A DNA stretch of 64,000 nt from Actinomadura opuntiae (GTDB taxonomy: Bacteria > Actinomycetota > Actinomycetes > Streptosporangiales > Streptosporangiaceae). A model generated the notes under the pieces. The model saw only the letters and a list, made by a program, of their open reading frames with translations. It ran no database searches and was not told where the DNA came from. Positions 32,365 to 41,553 of this stretch are shown here, piece after piece. The DNA lies in assembly GCF_030283205.1 (NCBI RefSeq), contig NZ_JASNWF010000008.1, positions 310,001 through 374,000 of the forward strand, written 5' to 3'. A program made the position numbers and the translations under genes. The first letter of the stretch is position 1, and every line of letters begins with the position of its first letter.

Positions 32365-33906
32365 TCAGTCGAGGTGGCCGGCCGCCCGCCGGAGGATCTC
32401 CGGCGGGGAGGCGGGGGCGTCACCGGTCCAGGCGACGTGCTGGTCGGGCCGGACGAGGCGGAGGCCGGCGGTGTGCGGGTCGTTGAGGATCTCGAGCGGG
32501 ATGCCGTGGTCGGCGGCGGCCTTGGCGAAGCCCGAGGGGTCGGTGGCGGACGGGTTCGCGACGAGCGTGAAGCCGCGTCCGAGATGGTCGTAGAGGGAGT
32601 CGCCGGATGCGAGCCAGCGATGCGGGAGCCGCCCGCCCGCGTCGTCGGCCACGATCGGTGAGCCTTGGTAGGTGTAGCCGAGGACGAGGTCGAGGCTGTG
32701 GAACTCGGCGTCCTTGGTGCGCTGGACGGCCGCCGCGACCGCCGGGCGGGCGGCGGCGAACTCGGCGTCGGTGCCGGTCAGCCGCGGGTCGGCGAGTTCG
32801 GGGGCGAGGGTCGCCATGTTGCGGGCGGCCTCCGCGATCGTCCGCGCGGCGATGGGCCGGCGTTCGGGTTCGTAGCTGCGCAGCAGTGTCTCCGGCGCCC
32901 ATCCGGACAGGACGGCGGCCAGTTTCCAGCCGATGTTGACGGCGTCGCCGATGCCGGTGTTGAAGCCGTGCCCGCCCCACGGCGGGTTGAGGTGCGCGGC
33001 GTCGCCGGCGAGGAAGATCCGTCGCGTGGCGTACCGCGTGGCCAGCAGCATCTTGGCCTTCCACGGGTCGGTCGCGACGATCTCGGCGTCGATGTCGGCT
33101 CCGACCAGCTCGCGGACGAGCGCCAGCGGATCGGCGTCCCCTTCCTGCTGGGTGACGCCCTGCGCGATGCACCACCAGGTGTCGCGCAGGTCGAGCCGGC
33201 CGACCAGCCCCGGGCGGCTGGGATGCAGCACCCAGTAGTGGACGGCGGGTCCGTGCGGCACCCGCTCGGCGAGGCCGGGGGCGCGGAAGACGATGTTGAA
33301 GTTGGGGCGTGCGTCGGCGGTGCCCTCGTAGCTGACGCCGATGGCCTCCCGGACGGTGCTCCACGCGCCGTCCGCGCCGATCAGGTACGCGGCGCTGACC
33401 TGCCGATCCCTGCCGTCGGGCGCGGTGACGGTGGCGGTGACGCCGTCGTCCTCCTCGCGGACGGCCCTAACGGACCGGCCGGTGAGCAGCTGTGCGTACC
33501 GGGAGCGCGCGACCGCTTCCCTGAGCACCTGCTCGACGGCCGGTTGCGGGATCTGCTGGCCGGGTTCGGCGACCAGGTCGTCCCCGGCCAGGTCGAGGCC
33601 GAAGCAGCCGTGGATCCGGGTGATCTCGCGGCCGAGCAGCCCGGTGGTGAACACGGCCTGGTCGGACCAGGCCACCGGCAGGGCGGCCCGTTCGCGCACG
33701 GCATCGGCGAGGCCCCAGCGGCGGAACAGCTCCATCGTGCGCGCCGAGGTCGTCTTGGCGCGCGGCCGCAGCCACGACACCTCCTCACGAGGCTCGACGA
33801 CCAGCGATCGGACGCCATGGTGGGCGAGTTCCAACGCCGCCGCCAGGCCCACCGGGCCGCCTCCGGCGATCAGCACAGGCACGCGGTGCGGCGGTTCGTT
33901 CGTCAC
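32365..33906 (-). CDS. FAD-dependent aromatic monooxygenase (TfdB/MhpA-related)
   Basis: A 513-residue class A flavoprotein: GGGPVG near residue 15, IGADGAWSTVR, and GDAAHLNPPWGGHGFNTG in the FAD domain, ending in a thioredoxin-like domain. Many polyketide hydroxylases and phenol monooxygenases share this form. GTG start at 33906 overlaps the next gene upstream (GTGA). With the following gene the operon holds two non-identical hydroxylases, possibly acting in sequence on one ring. Confidence 0.87.
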   Translation of the reverse strand: MTNEPPHRVPVLIAGGGPVGLAAALELAHHGVRSLVVEPREEVSWLRPRAKTTSARTMELFRRWGLADAVRERAALPVAWSDQAVFTTGLLGREITRIHGCFGLDLAGDDLVAEPGQQIPQPAVEQVLREAVARSRYAQLLTGRSVRAVREEDDGVTATVTAPDGRDRQVSAAYLIGADGAWSTVREAIGVSYEGTADARPNFNIVFRAPGLAERVPHGPAVHYWVLHPSRPGLVGRLDLRDTWWCIAQGVTQQEGDADPLALVRELVGADIDAEIVATDPWKAKMLLATRYATRRIFLAGDAAHLNPPWGGHGFNTGIGDAVNIGWKLAAVLSGWAPETLLRSYEPERRPIAARTIAEAARNMATLAPELADPRLTGTDAEFAAARPAVAAAVQRTKDAEFHSLDLVLGYTYQGSPIVADDAGGRLPHRWLASGDSLYDHLGRGFTLVANPSATDPSGFAKAAADHGIPLEILNDPHTAGLRLVRPDQHVAWTGDAPASPPEILRRAAGHLD

Positions 33907-35498
33907 GACGCCTGCCCTCCCCCGGCCGAAACGCACAGCCGCGCCCGGAGTTGACCGATGAGTTCGTGCAGCTCAGCCGGGCTTTCCGCAGCGCCGAACA
34001 GGTAGAAGTCCGGGCGGATCACGGCGGCGGTGTGGTCGTGCTCCCGCATGTGGGGCAGGTAGGCGTTCTCGGTGTCGACATAGCAGTCGGCGGGTGTCCC
34101 GGCATCATCCGGCGAGTAGAGCGGAATGATGACGGCGCCGATGCGCCGGAGGAACTCTCGGTCGTCATCGTCCATCGCCTCGCCCGCGGCGGTTCCGTCG
34201 AGCAGGACGGTGAAGCCGCCTCCGGTGATCTCGTCCAGCAGGGCGGTCTTGCCCTGGCGGGTGACGCGGTGCTGGGGCGTGAGGTGTCCGACGTCGGCGC
34301 GGCGGAGCCCGTCCGGGCCGCGCTGCAGGACGCCGTCCCCGAGGACGGGCGGCGGAGTGTCGGGGAGGACGCGCGCCGGGTCGGCGCCCGCCGCGATCAT
34401 GCGGTCGTCGCGGGCGGCGGCCTCGTCCTCGTCGAGGACGCAGATGACCCGGCCGAGCGCCATCGACATGCCGATCGCGTGCTGGACGTGCTCGCGGCGC
34501 TCGGTGGTGTAGGTGTCGAGCAGGTCCGGCCCGGCGACGCCGCGCAGGACGAGGTCCAGCTTCCAGCCGAGGTTCATGGCATCGCGCAGGCCCGAGCACA
34601 TGCCCTGGCCGGCGAACGGCGGCATCAGGTGGGCGGCGTCCCCGGCGATCAGCAGGCGGCCGTCGCGCCACCGCTCGGCCCAGCGCGCCTGGAAGGTGTA
34701 GAGCGCGTGCCGTTCCAGCATGGTGTTCTCGGGGGTTCGGCCCCAGGGCTCCAGCAGGCGCCACGCCGATCCGAGGGAGTTGAGGTCCTCGGGGCTCTCC
34801 CCCGGCAGCCGCATGAACTCCCAGCGGCGGCGTCCGGGGCCACCCGACACGATCGTGGTCGGACGGGCGGGATCGCACAGCTGCCAGTTCATGGGCGACC
34901 ATTCCCGCTCGTCGCGCGGAATGGTGTCGACGATGAGCCAGTCGAAGAAGAAGCCCAGGTCGGTGACGCCGGCGCCCATCCGGTCGCGGACGAAGCCGTT
35001 GGCGCCGTCCGCGCCGACGACGTAGCGGGCATGGAAGGTGGAGTCGCCGCCTTCGTCTGCTCGCGCAGTGAGGCGTACGCCATCGCCGGTGTCGTCGAGT
35101 GCGGTCACCTCCAGGCCGCGGCGGACGGTCACGCCGGGCAGTTCGGCGACCGCGGCGGTGAGCACGGCCTCAAGCTCCGGCTGGGAGAAGAAGTTGGCGG
35201 CGGGCCAGCCGCTGGGCCCGGTCCCCGACCAGTCGATGCGGACCAGGGTCTGCCCGTCCCGGTTGCGCCATTCGTAGAAGTCGGGCACGGGCTCGGTGAC
35301 GCCGCGGACCTGCTCGGCGACGCCCGCCGCCTGGAAGATCCGGCCGATCTCGTCGTCGAAGTGGACGGCGCGGGGCAGCGGGTAGGGGCGCGGCCGGCGC
35401 TCCAGGACCAGGACGCGGTGCCCCGCGCGTCCGAGCAGCAGGGCCAGCAGCTGCCCGACGGGCCCGAAGCCGACGACGGCGACGTCGTGCTCGGTCAC
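33903..35498 (-). CDS. FAD-dependent hydroxylase, 3-(3-hydroxyphenyl)propionate hydroxylase-like
   Basis: A 531-residue monooxygenase of the MhpA group. FGPVGQLLALLLGRAGH, the early LPRAVHFDDEIGRIFQ segment, VGADGANGFVRD and GDAAHLMPPFAGQGMCSG match this group well. The product would be a 2,3-dihydroxyphenyl acid, the natural substrate of extradiol enzymes such as the gene upstream. GTG at 35498, four bases after the upstream stop, without its own ribosome-binding site, so translation is probably coupled. Confidence 0.88.
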   Translation of the reverse strand: MTEHDVAVVGFGPVGQLLALLLGRAGHRVLVLERRPRPYPLPRAVHFDDEIGRIFQAAGVAEQVRGVTEPVPDFYEWRNRDGQTLVRIDWSGTGPSGWPAANFFSQPELEAVLTAAVAELPGVTVRRGLEVTALDDTGDGVRLTARADEGGDSTFHARYVVGADGANGFVRDRMGAGVTDLGFFFDWLIVDTIPRDEREWSPMNWQLCDPARPTTIVSGGPGRRRWEFMRLPGESPEDLNSLGSAWRLLEPWGRTPENTMLERHALYTFQARWAERWRDGRLLIAGDAAHLMPPFAGQGMCSGLRDAMNLGWKLDLVLRGVAGPDLLDTYTTERREHVQHAIGMSMALGRVICVLDEDEAAARDDRMIAAGADPARVLPDTPPPVLGDGVLQRGPDGLRRADVGHLTPQHRVTRQGKTALLDEITGGGFTVLLDGTAAGEAMDDDDREFLRRIGAVIIPLYSPDDAGTPADCYVDTENAYLPHMREHDHTAAVIRPDFYLFGAAESPAELHELIGQLRARLCVSAGGGQAS

Positions 35499-35502
35499 GC
35501 GG

Positions 35503-36429
35503 TCACCGTCCCGCACCGTGCGTGCCGGTCATCAGCTCGGCGAGGTCGTCGGGGCGCAGGAAGGACGGGGGCGGCGGCGGACCCCAGTTGAACAGCCCCC
35601 TGGCGCCTTCGAGGGTCTCGGGCGTCCAGAGCTGGTCGTCGACGATGCAGTCGAGGTCGGAGTAGTACTCGGAGAAGTTGCCGGCCGGGTCCTTCAGGTA
35701 CCAGAAGAAGTTGGAGCCCGCGTGGTGGCGGCCGAGGCCCCACACGTGCCGTTCGGGGTGGCCCTCCAGCATCGCCGACGCTCCGCGTCCGACCTCGTCG
35801 ACGTCGTCGACCTGCCAGGAGGTGTGGTGCAGGAAGCAGACGGGCGCGGCCAGGACCAGCAGGTTGTGGTGGTCGGTGGAGCAGCGCAGGAAGACGCCGG
35901 CGTCCTTGATGATGTCGCTGGTGCGGAAGCCGATGCCGTCGCGGAAGAACGCGCTGGTCGCGGCGAAGTCGGTGGTGGCCAGCACCGCGTGGCCGAGCTT
36001 GCGCGGCCGGACCGGTTCCTCGCGCAGGACGCCCGGTGCCCGGGTGCCGGTCCGCTCGTAACGTCCGGGCCCGTTGTAGGGGGTGGGCGGGACGGGCTCC
36101 TGCCGCAGCCGGGGCGCCGCCTCCACCACGGCCCGCACGCCCGTGACGGGCTCGACCGCGGTGAGGGTCGCGGCGGACCGGTCGCAGGCCACGCCGAGCC
36201 GCTCCAGGCGGGCGGCCGCCGCACCCAGGTCGTCGGGCGAGTCGGCGCCGACGTGCATCTCGACCAGGCGGCGCGTCGGGCTCGGCACGATGCGCAGCTG
36301 GCGTCCGCCGTCGCGGGTGCCGAACCAGCCTCCCGTGTCGGGCCGCAGCCCGAAGTCGGCGTAGTAGTCCGCGGTCTCGGCGACGTTGGGGACGCCGATG
36401 GTGACCGAGATCAGGCGGTGCAGGGACAT
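35503..36429 (-). CDS. Type I extradiol dioxygenase (VOC superfamily, two-domain)
   Basis: A 308-residue ring-cleavage dioxygenase of the BphC/catechol 2,3-dioxygenase type. The N-terminal domain is non-catalytic. The C-terminal domain holds the Fe(II) triad His147 (KLGHAVL), His202 (LHHTSW) and Glu254 (FSEYYS), at nearly the positions of BphC. It would open the catechol ring made by the MhpA-like hydroxylase downstream. It and the adjacent FAH gene, 40 bp upstream, form a classic meta-cleavage pair. Confidence 0.9.
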   Translation of the reverse strand: MSLHRLISVTIGVPNVAETADYYADFGLRPDTGGWFGTRDGGRQLRIVPSPTRRLVEMHVGADSPDDLGAAAARLERLGVACDRSAATLTAVEPVTGVRAVVEAAPRLRQEPVPPTPYNGPGRYERTGTRAPGVLREEPVRPRKLGHAVLATTDFAATSAFFRDGIGFRTSDIIKDAGVFLRCSTDHHNLLVLAAPVCFLHHTSWQVDDVDEVGRGASAMLEGHPERHVWGLGRHHAGSNFFWYLKDPAGNFSEYYSDLDCIVDDQLWTPETLEGARGLFNWGPPPPPSFLRPDDLAELMTGTHGAGR

Positions 36430-36469
36430 GGGTGTCTCCTCGGCTGGAGGGGTGGGAGCCCGGAGTCGG

Positions 36470-37315
36470 TCAGGCCGGGACGAACCGCTGGCGCAGCTCG
36501 CCGATGCCCTCGATGTGGCTGACCAGCTCGTCGCCGGGGCCGAGCCAGCGCTGCGGGTCGCGGCCGAGGCCGACGCCCGCGGGGGTCCCGGTGAAGACCA
36601 GGTCGCCGGGCAGCAGCGGAAGCACCGCAGACAGCCGCGCGACCAGCAGCGGAACCGGGAAGATCAGGTCGCGGGTGCGGCCCTTCTGCACCTCCTCGCC
36701 GTTGATCGCCGAGGTCAGCTCCAGGTCGTCGGGGTCGTCGAACGCGTCCGGCGTGACGACCCACGGGCCGGTCGGGGCGAAGCCGGGGAACGACTTGCCG
36801 AGGCTGAACTGCGGGGCCGGGCCGGCGAGCTGCGTGACGCGCTCGGAGACGTCCTGGCCGACCATGAGCCCGGCCACGTGGTCCCAGGCGTCGGCCTCGG
36901 CGACGTTCCGCGAGTGCCGCCCGATCACGGCGACCAGCTCGACCTCCCAGTCGGTGTGGCCGTCCGGCGGCAGCGTCACCTCGGTGACCGGGCCGGTGAT
37001 GCTCGTGACGAACTTGGTGAACACCGGTGGCAGCCCCTCGGGCACGTCGAAGCCCGACTCGGCGGCGTGGTCGCGGTAGTTCAGCCCGATCGCGAAGACC
37101 TGCCGCGGCGCCGGGACCGGCGCGCCCAGCTCGGACGGGTCGAAGGCGGTGCCGGCCGGCAGCGTCGCCGACGCCGCCCAGTCCCGGAAGCCCTCCCAGT
37201 CGGCGTAGACGGCCTGCGGATCGGACCCGAACCTGCCGCCGCTCGCCTGTTCGACGTCCACCGCCCGGCCGTCGCGCACGATGGCCAGCCGCCCGCCGAG
37301 GTTCCCGATCCGCAT
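36470..37315 (-). CDS. Fumarylacetoacetate hydrolase-family protein (meta-pathway hydratase/hydrolase)
   Basis: A 281-residue FAH protein: IGLNYRDHAAE, metal ligands Glu124, Glu126 (DWEVELVAV) and Asp155 (VGQDVSE), FTGTPAGVG. It differs from the FAH at 24.06 kb, so the locus has two. First gene of the minus-strand catabolic operon. The ATG at 37315 has AGGAG seven bases upstream; further upstream codons lie in the operator region. Confidence 0.87.
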   Translation of the reverse strand: MRIGNLGGRLAIVRDGRAVDVEQASGGRFGSDPQAVYADWEGFRDWAASATLPAGTAFDPSELGAPVPAPRQVFAIGLNYRDHAAESGFDVPEGLPPVFTKFVTSITGPVTEVTLPPDGHTDWEVELVAVIGRHSRNVAEADAWDHVAGLMVGQDVSERVTQLAGPAPQFSLGKSFPGFAPTGPWVVTPDAFDDPDDLELTSAINGEEVQKGRTRDLIFPVPLLVARLSAVLPLLPGDLVFTGTPAGVGLGRDPQRWLGPGDELVSHIEGIGELRQRFVPA

Positions 37316-37323
37316 CCGCACTC

Positions 37324-37414
37324 CTAATTCAGCATGATGATTAGGGCGATAATGCATGCAGGTCTCGTCGGGCGTCAAGGGATCGGCCTGCTAATGTGCA
37401 TGACGAATTCAGCA
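37324..37414. promoter_or_regulatory. Repeated GntR-type boxes between FAH and gntR
   Basis: CTAAT-N3-GCATGA (37324-37337) recurs as CTAAT-N2-GCATGA (37391-37403), and AATTCAGCA occurs exactly at 37326 and 37406. CTAAT at 37324 is also mirrored by ATTAG at 37340. The second box overlaps a TAATGT -10-like hexamer of gntR. The pair fits divergent repression by the adjacent GntR protein. Confidence 0.6.
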
Positions 37415-37426
37415 GAGGAGGACCGG

Positions 37427-38131
37427 GTGCGTCCCGTACACGCCGACGGGTCGGCCGGCACCGGCCGCGCCGAGCAGGCCGCCGACCGCATCGCCGAGCT
37501 GGCCCGCGCCGCCGAACCCGGCGCGCGCCTCGGCACCAAGGGCGAGCTGCGGGCGCTGTGCGGTGTCTCGGTCAGCACCTTCAACGAGGCGCTCCGCCTG
37601 CTGCAGTCGCGCGGCCTGGTCGCGGTCCGTCCCGGCCCCGGCGGCGGGCTGTTCGCCGCCGAGCAGTCCCCCATGGTCCGGCTCGGCAACTCGATGCTGG
37701 CCCTGGACGCCGAGCAGACCTCCGTCGCCGAGGCCATCCGGATCCGCGACGCCCTCGACCCGCTCCTGATCGAGGACGCGCTGTGGCACGCGTCGCGCGC
37801 CGACATTGGCGAGATGCGCGAGATCCTGGCCGACATGGGCAGCGCCGCCGCCGACGGTGACGCCACCGCGTTCGTGCACGCGAACTGGCGGCTGCACGCC
37901 CGCATCGCCGCGGTCAGCCCGCACGTCCTGCTGCGCTCGCTGTACGCCAGCCTGCTGGACCTCATCGACGCCCACACCCGCTCCGTCCAGCCCGACGGCG
38001 ACCGCCCCCTCACCCCCTACCTGCGGGAACGCCACGAGCTGCACACCGGCCTGGTCGACGCCATCGCCGCGCACGACCGCGCGACCGCGATGCGGATCAT
38101 CCACGACCACAAGACCGCCGGCTCCCTCTGA
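37427..38131 (+). CDS. GntR-family (FadR subgroup) regulator
   Basis: A 234-residue repressor. The winged helix (LGTKGELRALCGVSVSTFNE, then ALRLLQSRGLVAVRPG) is followed by a C-terminal FCD helical domain with His residues suited to metal/ligand binding. GTG 37427 is preferred because GAGGAGG lies exactly six bases upstream; upstream ATGs have no such site. It faces the FAH/dioxygenase operon and probably represses it until an aromatic acid is present. Confidence 0.88.
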   Translation: MRPVHADGSAGTGRAEQAADRIAELARAAEPGARLGTKGELRALCGVSVSTFNEALRLLQSRGLVAVRPGPGGGLFAAEQSPMVRLGNSMLALDAEQTSVAEAIRIRDALDPLLIEDALWHASRADIGEMREILADMGSAAADGDATAFVHANWRLHARIAAVSPHVLLRSLYASLLDLIDAHTRSVQPDGDRPLTPYLRERHELHTGLVDAIAAHDRATAMRIIHDHKTAGSL

Positions 38132-38321
38132 CCGCCGCGCTCCCCCGAGAACCGACCCCAGATCACCCACTGCCGCGCCTCTCCTCGCGCACTTTCCGGC
38201 AGCCTACACATTCCCGCATTACGCCACCAGCGTCCCAAAAATCAGGACATGGCTGTTCATCTTCAGTGGAGGCGAATGTGGAGATCGCCTGACGACCGGT
38301 TGCACGTGTCCCCGGCTCGTG

Positions 38322-38990
38322 TCAGCCAGGTTCCGTACTTGGGGCGGGGCATTCTGGCCGTTGGCCCGACTGGCCGGGCAGTGCCCATGCGCCGGCGAGG
38401 ATGATGTCGACCAGCGTTTCGGCATAGGCGGGAAACGTCCGGCGGAGACGGGCGCGGCTGCTTTCGGGGGTCGATTCCCAGTGCGTGGACATCGCGCCCA
38501 CGAGCAGGTCCGCGAGCGTCGAGGACCGCAGTGTCGGCGGCAGTTCGCCGCGGGCGATCGCTCGCCGGGTGACCTCGCGGGCCGCCTCGGTGCGGGGCCT
38601 GTTGATCATTTCTTCGTACAACGTCGCGAGGGCGGGACGGGCGCGGGAGTCCAGGGATATCCGCCGGCCGGCCAGGGCGCGGTCGGGGTGCCGGTACCAG
38701 TTCACCCATTGCCGCGCGTAGTCCTGGAGGTCGGCGCGGACCGAGCCGCAGTCCCGAGCGGCCGGGAAGTCCAGGTTGTGCAGGGCCGAGACGAGCAGTT
38801 CCTCACCGCACGTCCAGCGCCGGTAGATGGCCGGCTTGCCGACGCCCGCCTCCCTCGCCACCGCGTCGAAGGTGAAACCGCCCCAGCCCGCGCGTGCATA
38901 GACGCGGACCGCCGCCTCGAAGACGCGGGGCTCGATCAGCGGGTCCCGCTTGCGCCCCGCCGTCGAACCGGACGTTCGGGCCTCGGGCAT
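38322..38990 (-). CDS. TetR-family regulator
   Basis: A 222-residue repressor. The helix-turn-helix FTFDAVAREAGVGKPAIYRRW lies about residues 35-55 (given here in part), followed by a TetR_C-like domain. The ATG at 38990 is preferred: an in-frame ATG at 39026 is inside a TACAAT -10-like box. Divergent from the acyl-CoA ligase gene, with an imperfect 23-bp palindrome between them. Confidence 0.83.
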   Translation of the reverse strand: MPEARTSGSTAGRKRDPLIEPRVFEAAVRVYARAGWGGFTFDAVAREAGVGKPAIYRRWTCGEELLVSALHNLDFPAARDCGSVRADLQDYARQWVNWYRHPDRALAGRRISLDSRARPALATLYEEMINRPRTEAAREVTRRAIARGELPPTLRSSTLADLLVGAMSTHWESTPESSRARLRRTFPAYAETLVDIILAGAWALPGQSGQRPECPAPSTEPG

Positions 38991-39041
38991 GGCGGGTTTC
39001 CTTCGCGGCGGTCGGCGGGTGCCCATTGTAGATCCGGCCCT

Positions 39042-39064
39042 TTACGTACGGGAATCGTCCGTAA
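39042..39064. promoter_or_regulatory. TetR operator between tetR and acyl-CoA ligase
   Basis: TTACGTACG and CGTCCGTAA form a 23-bp imperfect dyad with 8 of 11 pairs matching (TTACG at each end). It lies directly between the divergent genes. Confidence 0.65.
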
Positions 39065-39101
39065 TAGGCTCCGGGCACCGCGATCGTCGAGAGTGGGGCC
39101 C

Positions 39102-40658
39102 ATGCCGCCGGCAGACACCGAGTCGCGAGCGACCATCGCCGGACTGCTCAAGCGCGGCGCGCGCGAGTTCGGCCAGGAGCGGTACCTGGTGACGCCCACG
39201 GACGGGCTGAGCTACGCCGAAGCCGACCGCCGGTCGGCGCTCGCGGCGCGGTGGCTGCTCCACCACGGCGTCGGCAAGGGGACGCGCGTCGGCCTGTTCT
39301 TCACCAGCGACACCGAATGGGCCGTCTGGTGGCTGGCCGCAAGCCGCGTCGGCGCCGTGGTCGTCCCGCTGAGCACGCTCTACGCCCCGGCCGAGATCGC
39401 GAAAGTGCTGCGGCTGGCCGACGTCGCCGTGCTGATCGCCCCGACCCGCGTCGTCACGATCGACGTCGCCGAACGGTTCGAGGCCGCGCTTCCCGGGCTG
39501 CCCGATCAGGAGGCCGGGCGCCTGTGCCTGCCCGGCGCGCCGTACCTGCGCCGCATCGTGCTGACCAGTGAGTCCGACCGTTCCTGGGCCACGGTCTGGG
39601 ACGCCGCGAGCACCGCCGTCGTGCCCGCCGAACTGCTGGCGGCGGCCGAGGACGAGGTCACCCCCGCCGACCTAGCGATCATGGTCCACACGTCGGGGTC
39701 GACGGCCGACCCCAAGGGCGTCCTGCACACGCACGGCACCCTCGTCCGGCAGACCTCCACCTGGCCGGCCGCGATCCGGGCGCTGACCGGGGCCTCGGGC
39801 GTGCCGCGGATCCTCTGCGCGATGCCGTTCTTCTGGATCGGCGGCGTGCTGGCCACGACGGGGGCGCTCCACGAACCGGTGACCGTGCTCGTCCTGCCGC
39901 GATTGGAGGCCGGGGCGGCGCTGGACCTGATCGAGCGAGAACGCGGGAACGGCGTCGTCGGCTGGCCGACGTTCACCCAGCAGTTGCGCGACCACCCGTC
40001 CTTCGCCGGGCGCGACCTCAGCAGCGCGCCCATGCTGCGGGACGGGCCGCTCGACCTCGCCATGCACGGCGTCCCGGACGGATACCCCGTCCACCGCAGC
40101 ATGTCCGAGACAGCCGGCAGCTTCGCGTTCACCGATACCGCGATCGTCGACGGCGAGGGCCGTCCGGTTCCCGACGGCGACGTGGGCGAACTGCTGATCC
40201 GCGGCGCGGGGACGATGGCGGGCTACAACAAGCGTGAGCGGTCGGAGGTGTTCGACCAGGACGGCTGGTATCACACCGGCGACCGCGTCTACCGCCACGC
40301 CGGCGACCCGCGGCTCTTCTACGTGGGGCGCACCAGCGAACTCATCAAGTCGGCCGGAGCGAACGTGTCCCCGCGCGAGGTCGAGTCGGCGATCGAGGAG
40401 TGCGAACAGGTCACGCAATGCGTGGTCATCGGAATCGATCACCCCACGCGCGGCGAGGAGGTCTGCGCGGTCATCGTGCCCGCCGCTGATGACATCGACG
40501 CGGAGGCCCTCGCTGTGGAAGTACGTCAGCGCTTGTCCGGCTACAAGGTCCCGACGCGTTGGGTCATCGCGTCGAGCGAGAAGATACCGACGCTTCCGAG
40601 CGGCAAGTTCGACCGAAGAAGGCTTCGCGCACTGGTCGCGGGCGGTGCGCTCAAGTGA
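39102..40658 (+). CDS. Acyl-CoA synthetase (AMP-forming)
   Basis: A 518-residue ANL-family ligase. The P-loop TSGSTADPKG (197-206), the YHTGDR motif, GRTSELIKSAGANVSPREVE hinge (shown in part) and the C-terminal catalytic Lys502 (PSGKFDRR) are all there. It would activate a fatty or aromatic acid to its CoA ester. It has an SDR gene downstream and a TetR repressor divergent. The acid is unknown. The usual G-[YW]-x-[TS] acceptor loop around residue 330 reads SETAGSFAF, consistent with the family. Confidence 0.9.
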   Translation: MPPADTESRATIAGLLKRGAREFGQERYLVTPTDGLSYAEADRRSALAARWLLHHGVGKGTRVGLFFTSDTEWAVWWLAASRVGAVVVPLSTLYAPAEIAKVLRLADVAVLIAPTRVVTIDVAERFEAALPGLPDQEAGRLCLPGAPYLRRIVLTSESDRSWATVWDAASTAVVPAELLAAAEDEVTPADLAIMVHTSGSTADPKGVLHTHGTLVRQTSTWPAAIRALTGASGVPRILCAMPFFWIGGVLATTGALHEPVTVLVLPRLEAGAALDLIERERGNGVVGWPTFTQQLRDHPSFAGRDLSSAPMLRDGPLDLAMHGVPDGYPVHRSMSETAGSFAFTDTAIVDGEGRPVPDGDVGELLIRGAGTMAGYNKRERSEVFDQDGWYHTGDRVYRHAGDPRLFYVGRTSELIKSAGANVSPREVESAIEECEQVTQCVVIGIDHPTRGEEVCAVIVPAADDIDAEALAVEVRQRLSGYKVPTRWVIASSEKIPTLPSGKFDRRRLRALVAGGALK

Positions 40659-40731
40659 GACCCCGGTTTTTGCGCGAGGGGGCATCTCGCACCGATCGTG
40701 TCCTGTCCAGGCACGGCCCCGAGGAGAGAGC

Positions 40732-41553
40732 ATGACGCAGCACGTTGCGGTGGTCATCGGAGCCGGGGGCATGGGACAGGCCATCGCCCGGCGCATCGGT
40801 CCGGCCGCCCACGTCCTGGTGGCCGACCACAGCCAGGAGATCCTGGACGCGGTCGCCGGGCAGCTCGCCGACGAGGGCTATCAGGTGACCGCTCAGGGGG
40901 TGGACGTGTCCTCGCGCGAGGCGGTCGCCGCGCTGGCCGAGCGGGCCGCCTCCCTCGGCCCGGTGCTGTCGGTGGTGCACACCGCCGGGCTTTCGCCCGT
41001 CCAGGCACCCGTGCCGGCGATCCTGGCGGTCGACCTGCTGGGTCCGGCGCTCGTCCTGGAGGAGTTCGGCGAGGTCGTCGCCCCCGGCGGCGCCGGAATC
41101 GTGATCGCCAGCATGGCCGGCCGCTTCCATCCGGACCTCCCCCGCGAGCAGGCGCAGCAACTGGCCACCACCCCCGCCGACCGGTTGCTGGCACTTCCGA
41201 TCTGCGACGCGGCCGCCTTCGCCGACAGCGGAGCCGCCTACGCCTTCGCCAAGTACGCCAACCAGCTGCGGGTCCAGGCCGCCAGCACCACCTGGGGTGC
41301 CCGGGGCGCCCGGATCAACTCCATCAGCCCCGGCGTCATCGCCACCCCCATGGGCCACGCCGAACTCGCCAGCGAGCACGGCGCCGGCATGAAGATGATG
41401 ATCGACGCCTCCAACGCCAAGCGGTCCGGCACGCCCGCCGACATCGCCGCGGCCACCGAGTTCCTGCTCGGCCCCGCCGCGTCCTTCATCTCCGGCACCG
41501 ACCTGCTGGTCGACGGCGGCGCCGTCGCCGCGGTCACGACCCGAGCCTTCTGA
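40732..41553 (+). CDS. Short-chain dehydrogenase/reductase
   Basis: A 273-residue NAD(P)-dependent oxidoreductase. The coenzyme loop is GAGGMGQAIA (10-19), with Ser127, Tyr170 and Lys174 (YAFAK) as catalytic residues and ISPGVIATPM after them. GAGGAGAG precedes the ATG. It probably acts after the acyl-CoA ligase 73 bp upstream. An insertion around residues 135-160 beyond the typical fold is notable but also seen in relatives. Confidence 0.88.
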   Translation: MTQHVAVVIGAGGMGQAIARRIGPAAHVLVADHSQEILDAVAGQLADEGYQVTAQGVDVSSREAVAALAERAASLGPVLSVVHTAGLSPVQAPVPAILAVDLLGPALVLEEFGEVVAPGGAGIVIASMAGRFHPDLPREQAQQLATTPADRLLALPICDAAAFADSGAAYAFAKYANQLRVQAASTTWGARGARINSISPGVIATPMGHAELASEHGAGMKMMIDASNAKRSGTPADIAAATEFLLGPAASFISGTDLLVDGGAVAAVTTRAF

